A DNA stretch of 64,000 nucleotides, from the NCBI GenBank assembly GCA_049700435.1, contig JBNAVK010000003.1, positions 7,645-71,644 of the forward strand, in the 5' to 3' direction. Below are positions 1-8,463 of the stretch, one piece after another. A program made the position numbers and the translations under genes. The notes below the pieces were generated by a model, which saw only the letters and a program-made list of their open reading frames with translations, made no database searches and was not told where the DNA came from. Numbering within the stretch: position 1 is the first letter of the stretch; the number at the start of each line of letters is the position of its first letter. Origin of the DNA: JAVZLH01 sp049700435. Lineage in GTDB: Archaea; Thermoproteota; Bathyarchaeia; Bathyarchaeales; Bathycorpusculaceae.

Positions 1-123
1 GATTTTGAGCTTGTTCGTAAGGCGATTGGCAAATCAAAAATTCCCCTTTACAACTTGCCGGAGAAAGCCGTAAAAGCTCTAAAAGTTTTGAGAACTTATG
101 GCAGAATTCGTGGGAAACACTAA
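1..123 (+). CDS. C-terminal fragment, probably an NDP-forming acyl-CoA synthetase (partial)
   Basis: The reading frame is open from base 1 and closes with TAA at 121-123, giving the last 40 residues of a gene that begins outside the window. The fragment has the pattern I-P-L-Y-N-L-P-E-K-A-V-K-A-L followed by a basic tail. That resembles the segment closing the CoA-binding part of ADP-forming acetate/acyl-CoA ligases, where a similar 'IPVY..PE.AV.AL' stretch occurs. The match rests on a short motif only, so the family is a guess. It reads in the same direction as the next gene, 60 bases downstream. Confidence 0.4.
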   Translation, partial: DFELVRKAIGKSKIPLYNLPEKAVKALKVLRTYGRIRGKH

Positions 124-183
124 ATATATCTGGAGATAAGTGCAAAGTTCTATCTTGCGATAAACGCTTCCTTTGGTGGAAAA

Positions 184-1905
184 TTGATTCACCACATCAA
201 GAGCGCAGCAGAAGAAGAATTACGTAGGCAAATCCTAGATTTTTGTAGGCATGTTGCTGGCTCGTGCATGATTACAGCCGCTTTTGTTTTGGATGATTAT
301 GCTTTGGGGTCTGCAAGTCAAGGGACGTTAATTGAAGTTTTGCTTGTAATCCGCGATTTTCCTCCGCGGTTGATGAATTATGTTAAGGTTTTGGATGAGA
401 GGAACATGGTGGTTCTTGCTGTTGACGAGTGGGTTTTTAAACGGGACGTTGAGGGAGGGTTCTTGGGTGAAGCCGTGGCTGGCGGATTAATCTTTCCATA
501 CACGCCTCTCGTGAACAAGGATTTTCTCGGCGTCAAAGAGGTAGCGTTGAAAAGGCGGCTGGTTCTTGAACTTTTGGAAAACCTTGTTTTAGATTTTCCG
601 GAACTTTCCTACGAGCTTCATATTAAACCTGAATATTTTATGTATGAGGCTCTTTTGAGTAGAGCGCGGCTTTTTCCACCGTTGATTAACGGCTTACTTG
701 GCTTTATGCAGCAAGACAGTGAAAATGAAAAAGTAAAGTCTGTTCTCGACGGGTATTTGAAGGCTTTGAAGGCTCTTGAAAGAGACGGAGTTATCAACTT
801 TTCCGACAACTATGTGAGAATTTCGGAAAAATTTGTAGACGAAGTTCGAAGGCGAAAAGTTCGCTTTACCGCCCTCTCGAAAAATGTTCCCAGAACGCTA
901 TTCACTTCTATGCTCGCAGTATTCCCTAAAATCCTAAGTCTGCTTTCACAAGATGCTGAAACCCTTTTAAGACTTCAAAAGAAAAGGGGTGAAGGGGAAG
1001 CTCAAGCTATTAGACCTTTCATAGATCCGAAAAGGTTTTTGTATGTTCCAACTTCTGGCGGTTTTGTCTCTTTGGCGGATAGGGCTGACATTAAAACCTT
1101 TGCCAGGAACGTACTGGCGGCTGGCGAGAATGTGAGGATTAAGGTGGAGGAGATTGGAGGAGTTTTGAACGATGTTTACCTGATTAAGACAATTGCGAAT
1201 AATGTTGAGAAAAGGGTGGTGGTTAAACAGTTTAAAGACTGGTCAAGCTTCAAATGGTTCCCCCTCACTATTTGGACCATTGGAACGCGGTCTTTCGCTG
1301 TTTTGGGGCGTTCGAGACTTGAAAGAGAATGCGCCATAAACAAGCTTTTATCCTCTAAGGGATTTAATGTCCCAAAAATTCTTTACATGAACCATGACGA
1401 ACGCTTGGTTTTCATGGAGCATGTTGAAGGCGAAAGCCTCGATAAAGTTGTCAAAAGAATTGCTGAATCAGAGGCTGAGGGAGAAATTAATGAAAAGTTG
1501 ATGGTTATAGAAAGGCTCGGTGAGACATTCGCCAAGGTGCACGCCCTTAACATTTCTTTAGGCGACACAAAACCCGAGAACATGCTTGTTGGCAAAAACG
1601 GGGAAATTTACCTGTTAGACCTTGAGCAAGCAGCGAGGAACGGCGACAAGACATGGGATGTCGCTGAGTTTCTTTACTACGCTGGGCACTATGTTCCACC
1701 GTTATTTGGAAGGCACATAGCCGAGCTTATTGCACAGGCTTTCATCAACGGATATTGGAGGGCTGGCGGCAACCCAAGCATTATCAAAAAGGCTTCAAAC
1801 CCCAAATACACCAGGGTTTTCAGCGTCTTCACTTCACCAATAATAATGGTTGCCATGGCAAATGTTTGCAAAAAAGCGTATAGGCTGAGTGGCACATATG
1901 GTTAA
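184..1905 (+). CDS. Nucleotidyltransferase-like and protein-kinase-like fusion
   Basis: 573 residues. The C-terminal half has a kinase/phosphotransferase fold: a VVVK lysine at 348, an LERE helix at about 378-381, a catalytic loop G-D-T-K-P-E-N with D461 and N466, and a metal-binding L-L-D-L-E with D479, as in Bud32/RIO/aminoglycoside-kinase-like proteins. The N-terminal part (about 20-90) holds an L-G-S-A-S-Q-G-T-L-I-E-V motif recalling the GS...D.D loop of minimal nucleotidyltransferases, but with glutamate in place of the aspartates, so it may be inactive. A helical linker (150-280) joins the two. The TTG start is preceded by GGTGG five bases upstream. The 3' end overlaps the ribonuclease gene downstream, which suggests co-expression. 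Substrate unknown: it may phosphorylate a protein or a small molecule. Confidence 0.75.
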   Translation: MIHHIKSAAEEELRRQILDFCRHVAGSCMITAAFVLDDYALGSASQGTLIEVLLVIRDFPPRLMNYVKVLDERNMVVLAVDEWVFKRDVEGGFLGEAVAGGLIFPYTPLVNKDFLGVKEVALKRRLVLELLENLVLDFPELSYELHIKPEYFMYEALLSRARLFPPLINGLLGFMQQDSENEKVKSVLDGYLKALKALERDGVINFSDNYVRISEKFVDEVRRRKVRFTALSKNVPRTLFTSMLAVFPKILSLLSQDAETLLRLQKKRGEGEAQAIRPFIDPKRFLYVPTSGGFVSLADRADIKTFARNVLAAGENVRIKVEEIGGVLNDVYLIKTIANNVEKRVVVKQFKDWSSFKWFPLTIWTIGTRSFAVLGRSRLERECAINKLLSSKGFNVPKILYMNHDERLVFMEHVEGESLDKVVKRIAESEAEGEINEKLMVIERLGETFAKVHALNISLGDTKPENMLVGKNGEIYLLDLEQAARNGDKTWDVAEFLYYAGHYVPPLFGRHIAELIAQAFINGYWRAGGNPSIIKKASNPKYTRVFSVFTSPIIMVAMANVCKKAYRLSGTYG

Positions 1906-3235
1906 AAATAAAACAGTTTTGACTTTTTACGGCGGCGTAAACGAGATTGGCGGAAACAAGATACTCCTCGAAGATAGAGATATCAAAGTGTTCTTTGATT
2001 TTGGCATGTCCTACGCCTTAAAAAAGCAGTTTTATTCTCCGCCTTTCCTCTCGCCCAAAAGCGAAAAAAGCTTGCAGGAGCTGGGGGTTTTGCCAAAACT
2101 TGAAGGCGTATACAAGTTTGACGAGAAGCCTCCAGAAGTTGACGCCGTTTTCATTTCCCACGGGCACATGGACCACTCAGCTTACTTATCCTTTATAAAA
2201 CGGGAGATCCCAGTTTACTGCGGAGAAACAACAAAGATCATTTTGCAAGCCATAGGCGAAATGCGGAGGGCAGATTTGGAGTTTAATGTTGAAGGTATAG
2301 ACTTTAAGCCCTTCAGAACTGGCAAAACTGTTAAGGTTGGCCATTTAGAGGTTGAGCCAATTCACGTTGACCATTCTGTTCCAGGAGCTTACGGCTTTAT
2401 TGTGCACGCTTCAAATGGGGCGGTTGTTTACACCGGAGATTTTCGTGTTCATGGCGCTAAGCCGCAGATGACGAGAGATTTTGTTGAAAAAGCCAAGGAA
2501 GTGGAGCCTTTGGCGGTTATCACCGAGGCTACGAATATGACTGGTGCTTCTGTTTCTTCTGAGGCGGATGTTGAGGATAAGCTGAATCGTGTTGTTGCTG
2601 AAGCAGATGGGATTGTGCTTGCGGAATTTGCCTACACGGATGTTGACAGGTTGAATTCGTTCTACAAAGTCGCCAAGAAGAATGGGCGTTGCCTTGCTGT
2701 TTCACTTAGGCAAGCCTATTTGATGAACGAACTGCGCAGGGACAAGGGTTTAAAGATTCCGGACTTGAACGATGAAAGTATTTTGATCTTTCGAAAGTCG
2801 AAGAAGCGCTATGAAAAATGGGAAAGCGACATAATCAGCCAATACAAGGAAAGGGTTGTTGACGTCTTCGAAATTTCGAAGAGGCAGTGCAAAGCCATTT
2901 TAGCCCTATCCTTCTATGACTTGGAGGAACTTGTGGATATACAGCCAAAAGCGGGAGGCTGCTATGTTCTTTCTTCTTCTGAGCCCTTTAATGAAGAGAT
3001 GGCGATTGACTATGAAAGGCTTGTTAACTGGCTTGAACATTATGGGTTGCCGCAATATCATGTGCATGTTTCTGGGCATATAATGCCAATGCAGCTGAAG
3101 GCTATTCTTAAGGAAATCAACGCAAAGGAAATCTTTCCAGTTCACACGGAAAAGCCCAACCTTTTCGCTAAATTCATGAGAGATTTAAAGAGCAAGATAG
3201 TTATAACTGAAAGGGAAAGGGAATACCCACTTTAA
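1898..3235 (+). CDS. Beta-CASP metallo-beta-lactamase ribonuclease (RNase J-like)
   Basis: 445 residues from the ATG at 1898; a GTG at 1889 is an alternative start. The metallo-beta-lactamase core shows H-G-H-M-D-H near residue 90, a downstream H-V-D-H, and Y-T-G-D-F with the bridging aspartate. The C-terminal half has the beta-CASP features H-V-S-G-H and F-P-V-H-T-E, so this is an RNA-processing rather than a small-molecule hydrolase. Archaeal members of this group act as 5'-3' exonucleases or endonucleases in RNA maturation and decay. It overlaps the preceding kinase-like gene by 8 bases, so the two are probably one transcript. Confidence 0.88.
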   Translation: MVKNKTVLTFYGGVNEIGGNKILLEDRDIKVFFDFGMSYALKKQFYSPPFLSPKSEKSLQELGVLPKLEGVYKFDEKPPEVDAVFISHGHMDHSAYLSFIKREIPVYCGETTKIILQAIGEMRRADLEFNVEGIDFKPFRTGKTVKVGHLEVEPIHVDHSVPGAYGFIVHASNGAVVYTGDFRVHGAKPQMTRDFVEKAKEVEPLAVITEATNMTGASVSSEADVEDKLNRVVAEADGIVLAEFAYTDVDRLNSFYKVAKKNGRCLAVSLRQAYLMNELRRDKGLKIPDLNDESILIFRKSKKRYEKWESDIISQYKERVVDVFEISKRQCKAILALSFYDLEELVDIQPKAGGCYVLSSSEPFNEEMAIDYERLVNWLEHYGLPQYHVHVSGHIMPMQLKAILKEINAKEIFPVHTEKPNLFAKFMRDLKSKIVITEREREYPL

Positions 3236-3284
3236 CAGTTTCTCTAAAGAAACATATTTCTAACTGGAAACCATAATTTTATGC

Positions 3285-4199
3285 ATGATAACCATTATTG
3301 GTGCTGGAAAGGTTGGAAGCGCCGCGGCATTCAACATTTTAAGGTATAGGATAAGCGACGTTGTCCTCATAGACATTTATGAGAACGTAGCGAAAGGCGA
3401 GGCTCTGGACATGATGCAAGCAGCCCCAGCAATAGAGTTTGACGGAAAAATAAGGGGAACAAGCGACTACAGTGAAATGAAAGGCTCTGAACTTGTGATA
3501 ATAATAGCTGGCGAAGCCAGAAGACCAGGGATGTCGAGAACCGATTTAATGAACAAAAACGCTGAGATAGTTAAGTCCATAGTGAAAGAAGTTGTGAAAC
3601 ACGCGCCTGAATGTAAGCTTATGATGGTGACGAATCCCGTTGACGTAATGACCTATATTGCCTACAGAGAATCCGGTTTTGAGAGGAACCGTGTTTTCGG
3701 CATGGGCAACATCTTGGACACTTTAAGGTTTAGGTCTTACATAGCATCCGAACTTAACGTTTCAAGAGAAGATGTACGTGCCCTCGTTATAGGTGAACAT
3801 GGTGACTCCATGGTTCCACTCGTTGAGTACGCCTCTGTTTCAGGAATACCCATAACGCATTTGTTAAGCAAAGAGCAAATTGAGAAAATAGTTAATTTAA
3901 CCATAAGCTCCGGTTCAGACGTTATAAAACTGAAGGGTGCAACAATTTATGCGCCTGCGGCAGTCATCGCAATTATGGCTGATGCTGTTTTGAGGGGCAG
4001 AAACCGTGTAATGGGCGTTTCAACGTATTTGCAGGGCGAGTACGGCTTTTCAGATATCTCAATAGGTGTTCCAGTTGTCCTAGGAAAAGATGGCGTTGAA
4101 AAGATTTTGGAGCTTGACTTGATGCCTGAAACTAGGAAGCGTCTCGAGGCGTCTGTTATGGTTGTGAAGGAAGCTATTAGCAAACTGGCAGAAGTTTAG
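3285..4199 (+). CDS. mdh: Malate dehydrogenase (LDH/MDH superfamily)
   Basis: 304 residues, normal for the family. NAD binding is shown by G-A-G-K-V-G (6-11) and the acidic D30 after the second beta strand, which favours NAD over NADP. The substrate loop reads A-R-R-P-G-M-S-R, with arginines at 79/80 and 85 as in malate dehydrogenases; lactate dehydrogenases carry glutamine at the key position. R148 (L-D-T-L-R-F) and the catalytic H172 (G-E-H-G-D) are present. It would interconvert malate and oxaloacetate in the cytoplasm. The ATG at 3285 puts the nucleotide-binding strand right at the N-terminus, as is usual; an in-frame extension is not needed. Confidence 0.93.
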   Translation: MITIIGAGKVGSAAAFNILRYRISDVVLIDIYENVAKGEALDMMQAAPAIEFDGKIRGTSDYSEMKGSELVIIIAGEARRPGMSRTDLMNKNAEIVKSIVKEVVKHAPECKLMMVTNPVDVMTYIAYRESGFERNRVFGMGNILDTLRFRSYIASELNVSREDVRALVIGEHGDSMVPLVEYASVSGIPITHLLSKEQIEKIVNLTISSGSDVIKLKGATIYAPAAVIAIMADAVLRGRNRVMGVSTYLQGEYGFSDISIGVPVVLGKDGVEKILELDLMPETRKRLEASVMVVKEAISKLAEV

Positions 4200-4328
4200 C
4201 AAAACTTATGGTTTTCGGTGGGCGAATGTTAACTTTGAATCAAAAACTTTAATCATAAGATTTCATAGTATGTGGAGATTCATAACATATAAGTTGAAGT
4301 ATAGAATCTTGATATTCACGACGAAGCC

Positions 4329-4571
4329 ATGAACTCAAACACAACAACAATAGACCGCAGAATCCGAGTGCTCTTCCACACACTGGGGTTAAGCTGCCTA
4401 GGCGGAGCCATATTCCTCCAAATATTAGTCTTCACGGACATACTTCAACACGGATACTTCATGGCAATGGAAAACAATCCTTTAATTCTAACATTAGAAG
4501 TAGCCCTGACAGCCTTCGCCCTAATATACTTCCTATACATGTACCAACGCCTAATCCGCTCAATAAAATAA
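4329..4571 (+). CDS. Small two-TM membrane protein, unknown function
   Basis: 80 residues with two hydrophobic helices (about 14-33 and 47-70) separated by a short polar loop, ending in a basic tail. I do not recognise the family. A TATA-like element (ACATATAAG near 4288) lies about 40 bases upstream, so it probably has its own promoter. Codon use leans to A and C at third positions, unlike the neighbouring metabolic genes but like the genes at 14.4-15.9 kb. Confidence 0.55.
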   Translation: MNSNTTTIDRRIRVLFHTLGLSCLGGAIFLQILVFTDILQHGYFMAMENNPLILTLEVALTAFALIYFLYMYQRLIRSIK

Positions 4572-4697
4572 GGCGGTTATAAGCATCAAAGTTTAAAAAC
4601 CAACTTTTAAGCACCGCAACATTGCTCAGAAAAGGCGATAAAACTTAAAAATCAAACCATCAGAAATTCAAGAACTCATAAGCGCAGGTGAAGCAAA

Positions 4698-5444
4698 ATG
4701 AGAAGGTACAAATTTTTGGGCATGATTTTAACCTTGCCAATTCTAATAGCTTGTGTTACAATTGCCAAAGCACAAACAACCAGCGAAATGGAGACGTTCT
4801 TCCAAAAAGAGTATGCGGGTCTTTCAATTATTGTCAATGCTACAGCGGAAACTGTCCCAGGCGGAAATTTGACAACAAAAATATGGATAAATTGCACTGC
4901 AGAGGGAGTTACCGTTGAATGCTTCAACATTAGTCTATACGGTTTTAAGGGTGGTCAAGAGGGATTACTGCTGAACTACACATGCTTACTAAAAAATACA
5001 TCATTAAATTTCAACGAGACGAGAGCTTTTAACCTGTTCATTGGTGTGCCTCCTGACGTTTGGGGTAGAACACAAGCTGAACTCTACCTCCAATATAGTA
5101 TAGGAAGCGACCATTTCCTACGAGAACCAGCTTTTTCGCTTACTAATGTTAGAAATACTTACTATGAAAAGCTTCAAGAAGACTTTATGAACCTAAACGA
5201 AACTTATTGGCAAACAAAAAATAAGCTTGAAGAACTAAATCAAACCTATATAAATCTTCAACAAGAATATGCAACACTTAGCCAAACCTATATGGAACTC
5301 TTGCAAAATTACACTAAACTTCAAGGAAACATTGTTGAGTTAGATAATACGCGGCGTTTGGCTGTCGTCTTGGGGGTAACAACGGTTTTCTTTTTAGCTA
5401 CAACATTTTATCTTGTGATGCGGAAGCCCAAACAATACTGGTAG
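4698..5444 (+). CDS. Secreted, membrane-anchored coiled-coil surface protein
   Basis: 248 residues. An N-terminal signal peptide (basic start, hydrophobic core about 6-22, A-K-A-Q) is followed by a beta-rich extracellular domain with several N-x-S/T sequons, a coiled coil with repeated N-x-T-Y-x-x-L units (about 155-213), and a C-terminal membrane helix (about 218-240) with a short basic tail. The architecture is typical of archaeal cell-envelope proteins held by a C-terminal anchor. AGGTGA eight bases upstream supports the ATG at 4698. No enzymatic motif is visible; a stalk or adhesion role is a guess. Confidence 0.7.
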   Translation: MRRYKFLGMILTLPILIACVTIAKAQTTSEMETFFQKEYAGLSIIVNATAETVPGGNLTTKIWINCTAEGVTVECFNISLYGFKGGQEGLLLNYTCLLKNTSLNFNETRAFNLFIGVPPDVWGRTQAELYLQYSIGSDHFLREPAFSLTNVRNTYYEKLQEDFMNLNETYWQTKNKLEELNQTYINLQQEYATLSQTYMELLQNYTKLQGNIVELDNTRRLAVVLGVTTVFFLATTFYLVMRKPKQYW

Positions 5445-5487
5445 CGCTTCATCTCCTCTCTTTTCTATTCAATTGGTCTTTTTATCA

Positions 5488-6849
5488 TTAGCTTCTGTGC
5501 AGGTTTTTGGCGGCGATGAAAGTTAATCCTTGTTCTGTTAAAGCTCTAGCTGTTCTGTTCACAGCCTCATGCTTATCTAGGTAGTTTTTCAAAAGTTTTG
5601 GCATTAATCCTTTCTTCACTATTTCGTTTTTAGGCATAAAGTAGTCTTGAATGTCTGATGGGTGTTCCCGTTTTTCATCAACTTCCGGGGTTCCACCCTC
5701 ATGTTTTGCGCTTATATTTTTAATGTGACCCGCAACTTCCAAGAGTTGATTTAGGCGGTCGTATGGTTGTCTAACTATGCCTTTGTAGGCTTCTGTTATG
5801 TGGTGCTCTATGCGGACAATGTCTTCAAAGCCTAAGACTTTTCTTATGTAGGCTGTGAACTCTATTGTTTGGTTGTTCACCGAGTTTGAAAGGTTAAAGC
5901 CTACCAGGGGAGTTGAGCCGTCTTCCCGGCTTAGCAGTTTGGCTGTCATAAACGTCCACAATATTGAGTAGGGGTTATCGTTGCCTAGGAACACGGATAT
6001 CTTAAACTCTATGTCTACTCCAAGCTTATGCAACAAACACCCCAAAAAAACAGTTCCTGAATTTGTGTTCAGAACCTGTCGAACCCCATAATTTGTGTAA
6101 TAGTAAAGGTATTCGCGAACCCAATTCAACGCGTATTCGTTAGGCGCCCCTACGCCCCCAAAGTATCCAGTTAAAGTTTCTGGTCCGCCCAAATGGATGT
6201 TGACTGGTTTCCCGTCTGGACCCGGCATTGTTCCCTTTGTGTCGAGGGTCTGCACGTAAGAGGCTCCTATTATCTGCATTGCGGCAGCAAAGGCGAGAAT
6301 ATCTTCGTCCTCAATCTGTTCTTTCATTGAGCGAACGCGAATATAGCGGGCTGGCATTAAGTCTTGCTTTTTAATTGCGAGTTTCGCCTCTTCTATTAGC
6401 CATGGGAAAAAGTTTGAGGCGCTGATTTCAAGCGTAACTGCAAATGTTTCGTCAAACTTTATGGAATTTGCCTTTTCTCCCAAGATTTTTCTGCGGTAGC
6501 CTGTTACGCTGATGAAGGCGTCTTTATCACGTTGCCTAGCAAGCCATTCAAGGTCTTTTATGAAAGGCGATTTTCTCTTTTCAAGTTTTTTCATGATGCT
6601 TTCGAGTTTACAGTTTTCTTCAGCCTTGCGGTTAATTTCTTTAACACCGCCATATTCCTCGATGATTTCTAATAAACCATTCATTAGAGGGTTATCCTTC
6701 CTCAAAAGAAAGTTATTGATTTCCTCCAAACTCTCCATTTTAATTTTCAACCTTTCCCTCAGATTATCCAGAAACAACGCCTCCACAACAACGAACCTCA
6801 TTTTGTTCGCAGTCGATTTAAACGTTTTTAACTGCAGAACTTCTTTCAT
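5488..6849 (-). CDS. Conserved-looking protein of unknown family, enzyme-like
   Basis: 453 residues; an alternative start is the methionine 16 residues in (6801). I do not recognise the family. There is no signal peptide or membrane helix. The N-terminal quarter is helical and charged; from about residue 120 alternating strands and helices suggest an alpha/beta barrel. Glycine- and polar-rich segments look like active-site loops: L-D-T-K-G-T-M-P-G-P-D-G, H-L-G-G-P-E-T-L-T-G-Y-F-G-G, L-N-T-N-S-G-T, R-E-D-G-S-T-P-L and a late H-E-G-G-T-P-E-V-D. It is transcribed divergently from the aldolase-Fae fusion, with 110 bases between the two starts, so a shared function or shared regulation is possible. 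Confidence 0.75.
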   Translation of the reverse strand: MKEVLQLKTFKSTANKMRFVVVEALFLDNLRERLKIKMESLEEINNFLLRKDNPLMNGLLEIIEEYGGVKEINRKAEENCKLESIMKKLEKRKSPFIKDLEWLARQRDKDAFISVTGYRRKILGEKANSIKFDETFAVTLEISASNFFPWLIEEAKLAIKKQDLMPARYIRVRSMKEQIEDEDILAFAAAMQIIGASYVQTLDTKGTMPGPDGKPVNIHLGGPETLTGYFGGVGAPNEYALNWVREYLYYYTNYGVRQVLNTNSGTVFLGCLLHKLGVDIEFKISVFLGNDNPYSILWTFMTAKLLSREDGSTPLVGFNLSNSVNNQTIEFTAYIRKVLGFEDIVRIEHHITEAYKGIVRQPYDRLNQLLEVAGHIKNISAKHEGGTPEVDEKREHPSDIQDYFMPKNEIVKKGLMPKLLKNYLDKHEAVNRTARALTEQGLTFIAAKNLHRS

Positions 6850-6916
6850 TCTTTAACAGTTTATTCCCAAACTTTTAACAACCAATCGTGGAAATGTCCT
6901 TTTGCATATCCAAAGC

Positions 6917-6925
6917 TTATATGAT
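6917..6925 (+). promoter_or_regulatory. TATA-like box for the aldolase-Fae gene
   Basis: TTATATGAT lies about 26 bases before the probable transcript start near 6946. A purine-rich AGAGGAGA (6945-6952) then precedes the ATG at 6960. This supports that start and an independent promoter in the divergent intergenic region. Confidence 0.5.
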
Positions 6926-6959
6926 ATGAAAACACGGCTTAGAATAGAGGAGAAACTGC

Positions 6960-8438
6960 ATGTTTAAGCCCGAAGGAATTCTACCCGCTTTAGTTACACC
7001 TTTTACAGATGATGGAAAGGCTGTTGATGAGGAAAGACTGCGTTTTCTAGTTAATCATTGCATTGAATTAGGCGTCCACGGGGTTGTTCCATGTGGCACA
7101 ACCGGCGAGTTTGTAAATATGACGATGGAAGAGAAAAAACGCGTCATAAAAGTCGTGGTCGACGAAGTTAATGGGCGTGTTCCAGTGGTTGCTGGAACAG
7201 GGGCAAGCGGAACAGACCAAGCCCTAGAAATTACAAAGTATGCGAAGGATGCGGGCTCCGATGCTGTTCTGATTGTTACGCCTTTTTACTTAAAGCCTGC
7301 AGACCGTGGAATCTACGAGCATTACGACACAATAGCAAGCAAGGTCGAAATCCCAATAATTTTGTACAACATTCCACAGTGCACGGGACTACCTCTCCCT
7401 TGGCAGATGGTTGAGGATTTGGCGCAAATTCCAAACATAGTTGGCTTAAAAGACAGCAGTGGACAGTTAAACTTCATCTTAGCTGTGTTAGAGAAAGTAA
7501 GAGACAAAATTAATGTTATGTGTGGACATGATGAAGTTGTTATCGCAGCTTTGGCTGCCGGCTGCTCAGGCGCCATACTTGCCAGCGCAAACGTCATACC
7601 AGACATCTGGGTTCAACTCTACAACTACGTTAAAAATGGCGAATTACAAAAAGCTCGTGAACTGCAATACAAGGTGCAGAAGATAGCGAGGATAATGGCT
7701 GCAAGCGGTCCTGTCGGAACAAAAGCAGCCTTAAACATGATGAAAATAAAGGTTGGTCCTGTTAGGCAGCCTCTAAGCGTCGGCGGCGAACTAACTTACG
7801 AGGCAAGGGAAGAATTACGCTTAGATTTAGAGAAAATAGGCAAGATAAAACCGAAACCAGTAACTTTTGAAGTTGGAGAAAAGCCCATAGAGCAGCGTTT
7901 TATGGCTGTTGACATAACCCCGAAAATCATAAGGGATTTTAATCTCCGCGTAGGCGAGGCTTTGGCTGGACAAGGCGCAGAAGTAGCCCACATAGACTTA
8001 GTCATCGGCAAAAAAGACGGACCAGTGGGCGAAGCCTTTGTTAAGGCTAAAGCTGCACCCACGCCGGGTCATGAGCCTTTATTAGCCATACTGGAGCCAA
8101 ACTTGGCTGTTAAGCCGCCAACACTCATTGTTCCAACGGTTACGATAACTAGTATGCGGCAAGCCAGCATGGTTTATGGTCCAGCTCAAACGGCAGTGGC
8201 AAAAGCGGTTGTTGACAGTGTTGCAGATGGAACAATTCCAAAGGAAACTGCTGAATACCTAATCATAATAGCAAACGTCTTTGTCCACCCTACGGCGGTC
8301 GACAGGCAGCGTGTCTATATAAATAATTACAAGGCTATGCGTCATGCTATTCGAAAAGCAATAGAGGGGAGACCCTCACTAAAAGAGCTTATAGAGAACA
8401 AGGATAGAAGTAAGCATCCTTTTAAGTATACGCCATAA
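6960..8438 (+). CDS. Fusion: DapA/KDG-aldolase-type lyase with C-terminal formaldehyde-activating enzyme (Fae) domain
   Basis: 492 residues. Residues 1-300 are a DapA-family Schiff-base aldolase: G-T-T-G-E at 46-50, the P-F-Y segment at 108-110, catalytic Y136 in L-Y-N-I-P-Q, and the lysine K164 in G-L-K-D-S-S-G. The arginine after the Y-N-I-P motif that binds aspartate semialdehyde in true dihydrodipicolinate synthases is Cys141, and GLKDSSG is more typical of 2-keto-3-deoxy sugar or related aldolases, so lysine synthesis is unlikely. Residues about 315-492 are Fae-like: V-G-E-A-L-A-G, E-V-A-H-I-D with the conserved His344, M-V-Y-G-P-A-Q (404-410), A-D-G-T-I-P, N-N-Y-K-A and a terminal K-H-P-F. 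Fae condenses formaldehyde with tetrahydromethanopterin. The fusion suggests an aldolase that makes or uses formaldehyde (inference). Confidence 0.9.
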   Translation: MFKPEGILPALVTPFTDDGKAVDEERLRFLVNHCIELGVHGVVPCGTTGEFVNMTMEEKKRVIKVVVDEVNGRVPVVAGTGASGTDQALEITKYAKDAGSDAVLIVTPFYLKPADRGIYEHYDTIASKVEIPIILYNIPQCTGLPLPWQMVEDLAQIPNIVGLKDSSGQLNFILAVLEKVRDKINVMCGHDEVVIAALAAGCSGAILASANVIPDIWVQLYNYVKNGELQKARELQYKVQKIARIMAASGPVGTKAALNMMKIKVGPVRQPLSVGGELTYEAREELRLDLEKIGKIKPKPVTFEVGEKPIEQRFMAVDITPKIIRDFNLRVGEALAGQGAEVAHIDLVIGKKDGPVGEAFVKAKAAPTPGHEPLLAILEPNLAVKPPTLIVPTVTITSMRQASMVYGPAQTAVAKAVVDSVADGTIPKETAEYLIIIANVFVHPTAVDRQRVYINNYKAMRHAIRKAIEGRPSLKELIENKDRSKHPFKYTP

Positions 8439-8463
8439 CACGAGTAGGGCTTGGCAACAGAAC

